A DNA stretch of 64,000 nucleotides from Rufibacter roseus (GTDB taxonomy: Bacteria > Bacteroidota > Bacteroidia > Cytophagales > Hymenobacteraceae), in assembly GCF_001647285.1 (NCBI RefSeq), contig NZ_LRML01000001.1:124001-188000 (forward strand), in the 5' to 3' direction. The translations under genes were made by a program, and so were the position numbers. The number at the start of each line of letters is the position of its first letter. The first letter of the stretch is position 1. The notes under the pieces were generated by a model that saw only the letters and a program-made list of their open reading frames with translations, searched no databases and was not told the origin of the DNA. Positions 24,411 to 33,400 of this stretch are shown here, piece by piece.

Positions 24411-24947
24411 ATGAAAGATTTATTGAGAATGCGTACCTCTCTTTCTGAAGAAATAGAGACGCTCTTAAACGAACAGATAAAAGTAGAGGCCCACTCCTCA
24501 GCCACATATTTAGCCATGTCTAGCTGGTGCAACCGTCAGGGTTTTGACGTAAGCGCCGATTACTTCATGAAGCAGAGCCACGAGGAGCGCGAGCACATGC
24601 TCAAGCTTTTCAACTACGTGAGCGATTTAGGCGGCCACGCCATCTCACCGGAAGTGGTGAACATTCCGCAGGAGTATGACTCGTTCCGTGATGTATTTGA
24701 GAAAGCCTTGCAGCAGGAGATTTTCGTGACCCAGCAGTTTAACCGCCTGGCCGACCACTGCATGAAAGCCAAAGACTTTGTGACCTTTAACTTCCTGCAG
24801 TGGTTCTTGCAAGAGCAGGTAGAAGAAGAGTATGTTGCCCGTCGTGCCCTTGAGCTATTTGATGTGATTGGCGAAGAAGGCACCGGCCGCTACGAGATTG
24901 ACAAAGCCATTCGTAAGATCAGCTATGATAACGGTGGTGACGAATAA
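24411..24947 (+). CDS. Non-heme ferritin
   Basis: A 178-residue four-helix ferritin that oxidises and stores iron as a 24-subunit shell. Ferroxidase ligands are visible: Glu in NEQIKVEAHSSATYLAMSSW, Glu/His in QSHEEREHMLKLFNYV, and the third-helix Glu in WFLQEQVEEEY. The start MKDLLRMRTSLSEE fits other Bacteroidota ferritins; a Met seven codons in (24429) is the alternative. A strong bidirectional terminator follows immediately. Iron regulation is likely from family knowledge, but no operator is recognisable. Confidence 0.94.
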   Translation: MKDLLRMRTSLSEEIETLLNEQIKVEAHSSATYLAMSSWCNRQGFDVSADYFMKQSHEEREHMLKLFNYVSDLGGHAISPEVVNIPQEYDSFRDVFEKALQQEIFVTQQFNRLADHCMKAKDFVTFNFLQWFLQEQVEEEYVARRALELFDVIGEEGTGRYEIDKAIRKISYDNGGDE

Positions 24948-24967
24948 AACCAATCTAGAATAGAAAC

Positions 24968-25007
24968 AAAAATCCCGCAGTCTGGTAAAGGCTGCGGGAT
25001 TTTTTTA
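24968..25007. terminator. Bidirectional terminator between ferritin and the 2Fe-2S gene
   Basis: AAAAATCCCGCAG (24968-24980) pairs with CTGCGGGATTTTT (24992-25004), followed by more T. The right arm touches the stop codon of the convergent gene. Confidence 0.88.
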
Positions 25008-25286
25008 TGCGTTGCGTTGTAAGATCTGTTCTTGAAAAGCCTGTAGAATCTGGGAGTCGGTCATGTCATGCAGCCAGAGGTTCTGGGGCTGAAAGCAGAA
25101 GATGGGGCCATGCTTGCAGCGGTCAGTGCACTCAGTCTTAATAATCTCGACCTCGTCTTTCATGCCATTCATCTTCAGCTGCTCGCGCATCATCTTTCTT
25201 ATGTCTTTGCCGCCCCGCTTCTGGCACTTGCTGCCGGAGCAGGCATAGATAACCTGGAGGGGTGCTTTTATATTATCCTTGCTCAT
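25005..25286 (-). CDS. Thioredoxin-fold [2Fe-2S] ferredoxin-like protein
   Basis: 93 residues with the spacing of thioredoxin-like 2Fe-2S proteins: Cys16 and Cys21 (ACSGSKCQ), then Cys53 and Cys57 (TECTDRCKHG), with an extra Cys64. The fold resembles the NuoE C-terminal domain and stand-alone (2Fe-2S) ferredoxins. It is probably an electron carrier or a cluster-binding accessory. No partner gene is adjacent, as ferritin is convergent. The specific redox partner is unknown. Confidence 0.82.
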   Translation of the reverse strand: MSKDNIKAPLQVIYACSGSKCQKRGGKDIRKMMREQLKMNGMKDEVEIIKTECTDRCKHGPIFCFQPQNLWLHDMTDSQILQAFQEQILQRNA

Positions 25287-25361
25287 AGGTCTGTGGTTGG
25301 GTCCTTTCTTCTCTTGTACGGCAGAAGTAGCCTTTGGCTAACACACTTTAGGCTGTTCTCT

Positions 25362-25401
25362 CTGTTTTGGGTGTGATTTTCTGAAAACAGGTGAAAAACA
25401 G
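25362..25401. repeat. IPR copy 10, 2 bases from a stop codon
   Basis: CTGTTTTGGGTGTGATTTTC faces GAAAACAGGTGAAAAACAG. The outer ends CTGTTTT and AAAACAG pair, but the middle is degenerate. It sits 2 bases from the stop of the 25403 gene. Confidence 0.7.
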
Positions 25402-25402
25402 C

Positions 25403-25969
25403 TTAATCCGCGGGTGCCTCCTGCTCTTCTCTTTTCAGTTTTACGATCTGGTAAATGAACAAGGCAGTACCTAAACCAATGAGTGCATAAGATAGCCAGG
25501 CAAGCCAGTCGTACTTTTCTTGCTTTATGGTTTCTTCACCGGTGAAGAATATTTTGTCTTTGGCAGGCGAAGATAAACCGTACAGGGTGCGCGTGCCTCC
25601 GCTGTTCATTGGGTTCTCCCGTTTGTTGTACTGTACTTGCAGGCGGTCACCGGGCTTTATCTGGTTTTTGAAGGCAGCGGTGTCAAAGTTGGCCATTTGG
25701 TGTTGGGGTAACATCAGCAACTCAGTGAATTCACGCAGCCATATGCCGTAAGCTTTTTCTCCGGCTTCATTTTTTTTAAAAGAGTAATTGGTGAGGGTGC
25801 CTTCTTTGGTAACCAAGTCTTTCTCATAGCGGGCTCCGCCGCTTAAATCTTTCACAAAAATGAGGACTAACCCCACCACAATAAGAACGGTGGCAAATAC
25901 AAAGCGTCCCATTTTAGAAGAAGAGGGAAGCAGGTTTACCCCTGTTGAGTGTTTCCGGCGTTGGGCCAT
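25403..25969 (-). CDS. Membrane protein of unknown function, two transmembrane segments
   Basis: 188 residues. One hydrophobic segment near residues 20-40 (MGRFVFATVLIVVGLVLIFV) and another near 150-170 (WLAWLSYALIGLGTALFIYQ) bracket a ~110-residue soluble domain with GTLTNYSFKKNEAGEKAYGI and IKPGDRLQVQYNK. The layout resembles DUF3592-like proteins, where a small beta domain sits between two helices, but this is only a resemblance. Basic N-terminus and Glu-rich C-terminus face the cytoplasm if the positive-inside rule holds. Function unknown. Confidence 0.6.
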   Translation of the reverse strand: MAQRRKHSTGVNLLPSSSKMGRFVFATVLIVVGLVLIFVKDLSGGARYEKDLVTKEGTLTNYSFKKNEAGEKAYGIWLREFTELLMLPQHQMANFDTAAFKNQIKPGDRLQVQYNKRENPMNSGGTRTLYGLSSPAKDKIFFTGEETIKQEKYDWLAWLSYALIGLGTALFIYQIVKLKREEQEAPAD

Positions 25970-26067
25970 AGTATCTGTTATGTAAAAAATATTGGTCTAA
26001 AAGTATAAAAACTCTAACGAACCCAGAAGAGTTCGATGTGAATGTGTGATGTAGCAGTAAAAAGACT

Positions 26068-26115
26068 GCGGCTGTTTTGGGTCTGTTTTTCCAAAAACAG
26101 GCCCCAAACAGCCGC
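26068..26115. repeat. IPR copy 11 with GC-extended arms
   Basis: GCGGCTGTTTTGGG pairs with CCCCAAACAGCCGC, and the inner CTGTTTTT/AAAAACAG stem is perfect. On the minus strand the stem is followed by TCTTTTTACT, so it looks like a working terminator for the giant gene upstream. Confidence 0.85.
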
Positions 26116-26146
26116 TTTAATGATTAGTTGTGGTTACGTAAAACAG

Positions 26147-29100
26147 TTACCGTACAATTTCAACCCACCCTTTGGCTGAATTACCTTCAGTGTCTTTGAG
26201 CAGGTAGAAGTAAGTTCCTTCAGAGAGGGAGCCGCCATCCCAATTTTGCCTGTAATTAGCTTCCCGGTGTACCTCTTTCCCCCAGCGGTTGTAAAGAACA
26301 AACTCAGTTGGCAAGCAACTGAACCTCTGGAAAAATACATCGTTCAGCCCATCTCCGTTAGGTGTAATGATATTGGGGATTCCATTGGGAGCTACGTTTA
26401 TTTGGGTTACCTCCCGCTGATCTTGGCAGCCGGTGCTGTAGGTGGTGGTTAGCATTACTTTGTAGGTGCCTGGTTGAGTATACGTGTGCTTAGGCTCTAC
26501 TTCTGTTGATTGACTGCCGTCGCCGAAATCCCATACAAAACTAGTGGCACCGGTGGTGGCGTTAGAGAAGGTGGCGTTAAACGGAGCGTATCCTGTCACC
26601 TCAGGGTTGTTGAAGCAAAGCTCATTGGCCAGAGCCACATTAATGTTGGGAAGGGGAGCCACTGCCACATATTTGCTGGCCGAAGCTGTACATAAACCAT
26701 TGCTGGAGGTGGTAGTGTAGGTTACCATAGAAGGACCAACAAACCCGGTGGGTGGCGTAAAGATTCCCTCTGGTGTAATATGAAGTCCAGACCATTTTCC
26801 ACCCGCCGGTTCTCCCCTAAGCTGAAACGGAGTAGTGGTTCCTAAGCAAATAAGGGTATCAGGAGAGAGTCTTACAATGGGGGGAGGTATAACCTCAATT
26901 CTCTGCTGTACCAGTTTTGAGCAAGGCAGATTAGAGGCATAACTGATAAAGGCAAAGAAAGAAAACCCCACTCTGTTTGGGTAAAAAGTAGCAGTTCCAT
27001 TTCCGTGATCTTCTACTCCTTGGCCATAAAAATAGGAATTAGGTTCTGAGCCCTGCAAGGTAATAGGACTCGCATCCATACAAATCTGAGGGGGCAATGT
27101 GGTAAAAGTTAACTCTCGGTTAGGAATCACCTCTACTATTATTTCGTCTGATGAAGGACAGGGGCCGCTGGAGGTATAGGTAAGGGTCTTTTTGCCCGCC
27201 ATTCCAGGAGAGGCGGAGAAAAAGAACTGGTTATTTTCTTTGATGACTCCTTCCCCGCTCCAGTTGCCACCCCCCGGAAAACCAAACAATTGAATTCGGC
27301 CCTGGTCTGTACATATAGTACGGTCATCTCCGGCACGTACAGTGACAGTAGGAGACACCTGAACCTGCTTTGAAACAAAAGAACAATTACCTTCTCCTTC
27401 GCGGCTGTAGGTAATGGTGTGGGTGCCTGGTCCGGCAAGGGCGGGGTTGAATACGTTGCCTACTATACCGGGCCCCTTGAACGTGCCTTCTGAGGGAGTA
27501 CCCACCAAAGTAACTGGTTCAGCTCCCTGACATACAACCGGCTCTAACCCACTAAAAGAATATTCTACCTTGGGAACAACTGTAATGGTACGGGAACTGG
27601 AGCGGGTACAGGTACCAGTGGCATGAACGGTATAGGTGAGGGTGTGGTCGCCTAACATACTGAGGGTGGGGACAAAATAATAGCGGCCGTTTCTTATTTC
27701 CACGCCTGTGCCGGTCCAAACGCCCCCCGCAGGGCTACCTGTTAGTAAAAGCGGGCCAGCTTCTACGCAAAGAGGCATACTGGGGCCTGCTCCTGCATTA
27801 GAGACTTCAAAGTTGAACTTGAACGCTGCATTGTTGCAGCGAGTGTGGTTTTCACGTGAAAAGTAGTGTGCCCCGGGAGGTACCGGAAAGTCGTTAGGGC
27901 CGCTGCAGCCACCGCAAACCGCCTGATAGATTACACCTTTCTTATCAAATCGGCTGGTTCCGCCATCTACGTGTTCACCGGAAAGTGAAGTACTTTGGCG
28001 GCCACCATAGAAGGTGGCATATTGTAATTCAAGGGCTCCGGCACTTAACTGCATTAAATAGAAATCGCTTCCGTCGGTGGTGCTTTGCAGCGCATCTGGA
28101 GTGACGGGCAAATTAGTAGTGTACCCATTGCCGTAGCTGTCAACGTTGGCCCTTCCTCCCCAGCCGCTTATGTAAATGCGCTCACAGTCATCTACTAAAA
28201 AGGCCGTGGGTGATATGTCTATGTTAAAGGTGCCTGAACCGAATACCGTAGAAAAAACCGTTGAACTTAGGTCTGGAGTGAGTTTGTGAATGAACTGACG
28301 GCTGTTAGGTTTGCTGTACACGCCCGCAGAAACAGGGTAGTTGCCCATGGTTTGCCCATACAAGTAGACATTGGAACTGGGGTCTAGCTGTAAAAAGTAG
28401 GCTTGGTCATAGGCAGCGGTGCCTATAAACGTAGCAGCCAGAACTTTGTCTCCGGTACTGGATAATTTTATCACAAAGCCATCTACTGAGCCAGATGATG
28501 TTGGGTGCAACCCTCCGGCAGTACCAGGTAGAGTGGTGCTGGTGGTGCCACCAGCCACGTATACATTACGATCTTTATCTAATTGAATGGAATAGGCGGC
28601 ATCCGCTCCTGAACCACCATAATAGGTGCTCCAAATTAATTTATCTAAGGAGGGGGAAAGCTTGCAGATAACAGCGTTGTTTAAGCCACCGTTCGGTTGG
28701 TTGCTGAGACCGCCTATGGTTGGGAAATCACCGGAAGAACTGCTGGAGGCCAGGTAAATATTGCCATCTGTATCTGTAATAATATCTCCCCTAAACTGAT
28801 CTCCGTAATTTTTCACCAACGGATTGCTGGGTATTGACCGGAACCGATCAAGTAAACCGTCGTTGTCACCTCCGCCTAGGTACGTAGAAGCCAATAAGGT
28901 GCTGCCGTCTTGGCTTAAGATGGTAACGGCAATGTCTGAGCCTTGGGTATAATGAGGATTGCCGGATTGGAAGCCAAGAGGACTGATGTTGGGCCCGCCC
29001 CCAAAGCTTCGGTCAAAGGCGGTTGCGCTGGTAGGAAAGTCTCTTGAGCCCACGCTAGACAAAATTACCAGCTCGTCTTTGGCATTTACTACCATGCTAT

Positions 29101-30154
29101 GAGGCGCTTCTGTATTATCTCCCCCCAGGTAAGTGGCATACAGCCGAGCGGCCGGACCGGTTACATTGGTTTTATACTTGATGATAGCAATATCAATGGC
29201 GCCGTTGAAAGAAGTTTCATAGGCGCCTAGAGATACTGGGTAGCCTGTGCTAAAAGCTATGCCACCAGAATACATGTTGCCTTGGCTGTCATAGGTGGCA
29301 GTAAAGCCCCAGTTGATAGCAGTAGAGCCCGTGAACGAGGAAAATTCTACAACAGGGTCAATAATTAATTCTTTCTTTTTATCATACCCTTCCGGGAAAG
29401 AAAAGCGAAGGGTCTGGCCTTTTAACTGGTACGTGCAAGGCACATTTATCCGCTGCCCGTTCTCTATCTGGTAGGCAACCGGCCGGTGTTCGGTTACTTT
29501 GCCCACGGAAGTCTCAATGACGAGATGGCCATCTACTAATTTCAACTGGCTGGCACCTTCATATTTAATTTTTATCTGGCTAGGGGAGGAGCCTGCGGCG
29601 AGGTAGAGGTCATATTTAAGTTTGCCAGCTTGTTCATATAAAGCCATGTCTACCCCTTGGTACAGGTCTTTGTACAGAACTTTTCTAAACCCTTTCGCCC
29701 CTGCACCCCATTTTTTAGAGTCGTTGCCTATGAAATAATTTCTTATGCCAAAAGTACCTTCTGACCCTTGTGGTGTGGTGGACCTGTTGGCTCCCTCAAA
29801 AGAGACAGAATATGCATGCGTTAGCAGTTGCCCTGAAGCAGCTTTTGCATTGGCCTGGCCTATAGATGGCGCAGGGTTATGAGCAGAAGGCCGGGGTGTG
29901 GGGTCATGCAAAACTTGAACGAACCTGGTAGATTCAAGAAACATTTTACCGGCCGGGGTCTCGGCGGCGAAATGAACCTGGGCTGGCCATTGCCCTTTAT
30001 TCTCCACAAACTCTAACGACAAAAGCTCGTCAGGTGCGTTTACTACCGCAGTGGGTGCTTCTAAGGCGGTAATAGCTTCGGGGGCCGAGAGCAGGGTAGG
30101 CCTATCTTGAAAGAAAAGAAAAAGAGACCAGAAGGCCGAAACGAAAAGTAGCAT
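26147..30154 (-). CDS. Giant surface protein with SBBP repeats, Ig-like/PKD domains and CHU_C C-terminal domain
   Basis: 1335 residues. A hydrophobic N-terminus serves as signal. VENKGQWPAQVHFAAE opens the N-terminal beta domain found before SBBP repeats. Residues ~280-780 carry repeated YLGG, DAAYSIQLDKDRNVYVAGG-type beta-propeller repeats. Ig-like repeats with GTWSG/GVWTG-type motifs follow to ~1150. A PKD domain (FVWDFGDGSQSTEVEP, then HTYTQPGTYKV) precedes the C-terminal ~85 residues, NIITPNGDGLNDVF to KGWVEIVR, a gliding-motility-type (CHU_C, type B) sorting domain. It should be exported by the type IX system. It is a paralogue of the next gene, in tandem. Ligand unknown. Confidence 0.85.
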   Translation of the reverse strand: MLLFVSAFWSLFLFFQDRPTLLSAPEAITALEAPTAVVNAPDELLSLEFVENKGQWPAQVHFAAETPAGKMFLESTRFVQVLHDPTPRPSAHNPAPSIGQANAKAASGQLLTHAYSVSFEGANRSTTPQGSEGTFGIRNYFIGNDSKKWGAGAKGFRKVLYKDLYQGVDMALYEQAGKLKYDLYLAAGSSPSQIKIKYEGASQLKLVDGHLVIETSVGKVTEHRPVAYQIENGQRINVPCTYQLKGQTLRFSFPEGYDKKKELIIDPVVEFSSFTGSTAINWGFTATYDSQGNMYSGGIAFSTGYPVSLGAYETSFNGAIDIAIIKYKTNVTGPAARLYATYLGGDNTEAPHSMVVNAKDELVILSSVGSRDFPTSATAFDRSFGGGPNISPLGFQSGNPHYTQGSDIAVTILSQDGSTLLASTYLGGGDNDGLLDRFRSIPSNPLVKNYGDQFRGDIITDTDGNIYLASSSSSGDFPTIGGLSNQPNGGLNNAVICKLSPSLDKLIWSTYYGGSGADAAYSIQLDKDRNVYVAGGTTSTTLPGTAGGLHPTSSGSVDGFVIKLSSTGDKVLAATFIGTAAYDQAYFLQLDPSSNVYLYGQTMGNYPVSAGVYSKPNSRQFIHKLTPDLSSTVFSTVFGSGTFNIDISPTAFLVDDCERIYISGWGGRANVDSYGNGYTTNLPVTPDALQSTTDGSDFYLMQLSAGALELQYATFYGGRQSTSLSGEHVDGGTSRFDKKGVIYQAVCGGCSGPNDFPVPPGAHYFSRENHTRCNNAAFKFNFEVSNAGAGPSMPLCVEAGPLLLTGSPAGGVWTGTGVEIRNGRYYFVPTLSMLGDHTLTYTVHATGTCTRSSSRTITVVPKVEYSFSGLEPVVCQGAEPVTLVGTPSEGTFKGPGIVGNVFNPALAGPGTHTITYSREGEGNCSFVSKQVQVSPTVTVRAGDDRTICTDQGRIQLFGFPGGGNWSGEGVIKENNQFFFSASPGMAGKKTLTYTSSGPCPSSDEIIVEVIPNRELTFTTLPPQICMDASPITLQGSEPNSYFYGQGVEDHGNGTATFYPNRVGFSFFAFISYASNLPCSKLVQQRIEVIPPPIVRLSPDTLICLGTTTPFQLRGEPAGGKWSGLHITPEGIFTPPTGFVGPSMVTYTTTSSNGLCTASASKYVAVAPLPNINVALANELCFNNPEVTGYAPFNATFSNATTGATSFVWDFGDGSQSTEVEPKHTYTQPGTYKVMLTTTYSTGCQDQREVTQINVAPNGIPNIITPNGDGLNDVFFQRFSCLPTEFVLYNRWGKEVHREANYRQNWDGGSLSEGTYFYLLKDTEGNSAKGWVEIVR

Positions 30155-30290
30155 GGAGGTGGGGCACAGTATCAGTTAGCTGTTGACTAAAATAAACTAA
30201 TTTATAATAGAAATCAGCCAAAACTTACTTTTAATAAGGCTGCCACTCCTTTAAAGTGATTTAGAAAGGTTTGAATTACCGTATAAAGTC

Positions 30291-30342
30291 AGTACAGACG
30301 GAGTTATTCTAGGATAAGTACAGACGGAGTTATTCTAGGATA
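30291..30342. repeat. Perfect 26-bp tandem duplication
   Basis: A unit that begins AGTACAGACGGAG and ends TTATTCTAGGATA occurs twice without a gap (30291-30316 and 30317-30342). It lies between the two giant paralogues, just left of an IPR copy, and looks like a recent slippage or duplication event. Confidence 0.9.
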
Positions 30343-30350
30343 AAAAAGAA

Positions 30351-30410
30351 TAGGCTGGCGCTGTTTTTAGCTTGTTTTCCTGAAAATAAGCTAAAAACAG
30401 CGCCAGCCTA
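30351..30410. repeat. IPR copy 12, 29-bp arms with one mismatch
   Basis: Left arm 30351-30379 and right arm 30382-30410 pair over 29 bases with a single mismatch and a 2-base loop. The core is CTGTTTTTAGC/GCTAAAAACAG, and TAGGCTGGCG/CGCCAGCCTA extends it. On the minus strand TTCTTTTTTATCC follows, consistent with a terminator for the 30433 gene. Confidence 0.95.
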
Positions 30411-30432
30411 CATTGGGTTGAGGAAGAACGGC

Positions 30433-33400
30433 CTACCTGACAATTTCCACCCAGCCTTTTGCTGTTTTGCCTTCGGTGTCAGTGAGAATATAAAAATAAG
30501 TGCCCTCAGACAAGACTCCTCCGTCCCAGTTTTGGTTATATTCTTTTTCGCGGTATAGCTCTTTGCCCCAGCGATTGTAAACCACCAGTTCTGTAGGCAG
30601 GCAGCTAAAGTTTTGTACAAAGGTATCATTCTTGCCATCGCCGTTTGGGGTAATGATGTTGGGTACAAAACTTTCGGTTACCACCACCTGGGCAACTTCT
30701 TGCTGAATCTCACAGCCGTTGCCATACATAGCAGTAAGCAGCACCTTATAAGTGCCGGGTTTGGTGTACAGGTGACGTGGAGTTTGTTCCTCTGAGGTTT
30801 CGCCATCACCAAAGTCCCAGACATAGCCGGTGGCGTTGGTAGTGGTGTTGGTGAAAGACGCATTGAAAGGAGCAAAGCCGGAAATGGTGGAAATATTTGG
30901 GCAAGGATTGGCTAACGCGGCCTGAATAATAGGCACGGGTGCCACCTGCACCCGGCGGGTAGCAGTAGCTATACAAGGTGTCGCTATAGAATAGGTAAGT
31001 TCCACCGAGCCTGTAAAGTTGGCCGGAGGCGTAAATGTGCCATCTGCTGTTACGTGTTGCCCTGACCAGGTACCGCCGGTAAAATTGGCCTTAAGCTGGA
31101 AAGGAGTTGTGCTGCCAGGGCATAGCACGGTATCTGGGCCAAGGTTTAACAAAGGAATATACACAGTTACCTCTTTTGTGATTTCACCACAAATACCGTT
31201 CTGGCCAGTGTTTTTGTAAATAATAGTGTGCTTGCCTATTCCGGCTACAGAAGGAATGAAGGTGTTGCCCACTACTCCTTTGCCAGAGAATGTTCCGCCC
31301 GCAGGCTGAGCTTCCATTAAAACGGGTTCTGACGAATTAGAGCAAAATTCATTGGCGGCCATGGTGATAGTATGCTCCGTGGGAGGTTCTACCGTCAGAA
31401 CCATGGTGCTATTGCGGGAGCAGGCCCCTGTACCAGTTACGGTATAAGTCAGCACATGATTACCTACTAATTCCGGCATGGTATTAAACCAGTACACGCC
31501 ATTGCTCACCGATACGCCAGTGCCTGACCAGACTCCGCCAGCCGGAAACCCTTCCAGACGGAGTGGGTCACCGTTAAAGCAAACTTTTTTGTCTTCTCCG
31601 GCATCGGCAGAAAGCTCCTCCACAAAATCAAATTTAAAGGCGGCGTTATTACAGTTTGGACTAGGATTGGTTTTGGAAAAGTAATTAGCGCCAGGTGGCA
31701 TAGGAAAGTTAGACTTCCGTTGGCAACCTCCGCAAACTGCTTGATAAACGAAGCCTCGTTTGTCAAACCGGCTGGTGCCACCATCTACGTGTTCAGTACT
31801 ACCTCCAGTTACGCCTTGGTCGCCGCCATAAAAAGTAGCGTACAGCAACTCTGAGGCATTCGTGCCAAGCTGCATCAGATAAAAATCACCGCCGTCGGTA
31901 GTAGTTTGTAACGCGTTGCTGGTTGCTGGTAAGCCAAAGGTGTTACCGTTATTATAAGAAGTTGCGTTGGAGCCACCCCCCCAGCCAGAGACATAGATAC
32001 GCTGACAGTCATCTACCAAGAACGCACTGGGTGAAATGTCAACGGTATTTCTGCCTGCCCCGAACACGGTAGAGAAGACAGAGGTAGCTAAGTTGGCGCT
32101 TAATTTATGTATGAATTGGCGCCCATTGGCATTGCGGTAAGTACCGTTGGTAACTGGGTAATTCCCCAGAGTTTGGCCAAAAAGATACACGTCTCCAATG
32201 GCGTCGAGCTGTAAAAAGTAGACCTGATCATAGTTGGTGGTGCCCAAATATGAAGTAGCCAGTACTCCATTGCCCGCAGAGTTAATCTTAGCCACGAAAC
32301 CGTCAACGTTGCCGCTCAATGATTTTTGGTAGCCCAAGTTACTGCCGGGTAAAGTGGCACTGGTGGTGCCTCCAGCTACAAAAACGTTGTAATCTTTGTC
32401 TACCTGAATAGAGTAGGCGGCATCTAAGCCACTGCCTCCAAAATAGTTGCTCCAGACAATATTGCTAAGGTCAGGTGATAACTTGGTGATGATGGCATCA
32501 TAAGGTCCGCCGTTAGACTGAGACCGAAATCCATTTTTGGCCGGGAAATCAGTGGACATGGTGTTTGAGGCTATGTACACGTTTCCAGCAGGGTCAGTCA
32601 CAATATCGCCACGATATTGGTCTCCATAGTTCTTCACCAAAGAAAGACCTATGCCGCTCGGGAAAGCCATTATGCCATCATTTTCGGTGCCGCCCAAAAA
32701 GGTGGAGGCAATCATTTGCTCCCCATTTTTGCTAAGCCTGGTGACAATTAAGTCAGATCCGCCATTATAAGAGGGATTGCCCGAGCCACCCAAGGGAGTA
32801 ATAGGCGTTCCGCCCTTAAAGCTTCGGCTGAAAGCGTTGGCAGACGTGGGGTAGTCATTAGAACCGGTGGTGCCCAAAATCAGAAGTTCATCGTCTTGGT
32901 TTACAACCAAGCTATGCGGTGTATCGGTTTGGCTGCCGCCCAGGTAGGTGGCATATAACCGGGAAGCTGTACCGCTTACCTGGGTGTTATATTTGATGAT
33001 GCTAATGTCCCAGGCTCCATTATGGGTCATCATAAACGCTCCTAAAGAAACCGGAAAACCTACATTATCCACAATGCCCCCTGAGTACATGTTGCCTTCG
33101 CTGTCGTGGGTGGCGGTGAATCCCCAGTTGTCAGCAAATGAGCCGGAGAAAGTTGAAAATACAATTACCGGATCAATGACCAGTGGCAGCTCTGTGCTAT
33201 ACCCTTCGGGAAAAGCAAATGAAAGAGTTTCCCCTTTCAGCACATACTGGCAGGGCACAATCTGCCGCTGCCCGTTCACTACCTGAAAAGCCACCGGCCG
33301 TTGCTCTGTCACTGTTCCCACTGATGTTTCAATGAGAAGATTGCCCTCTTTCAAAGAAAGCCGGGTGGCGCCTTTGTACTTCAATTTTATTTGTGCCGGG

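Noticed and set aside
30291-30342. Possible phage or element attachment site
   Set aside because: The two copies are adjacent with nothing between them, and no integrase or tRNA gene is nearby.
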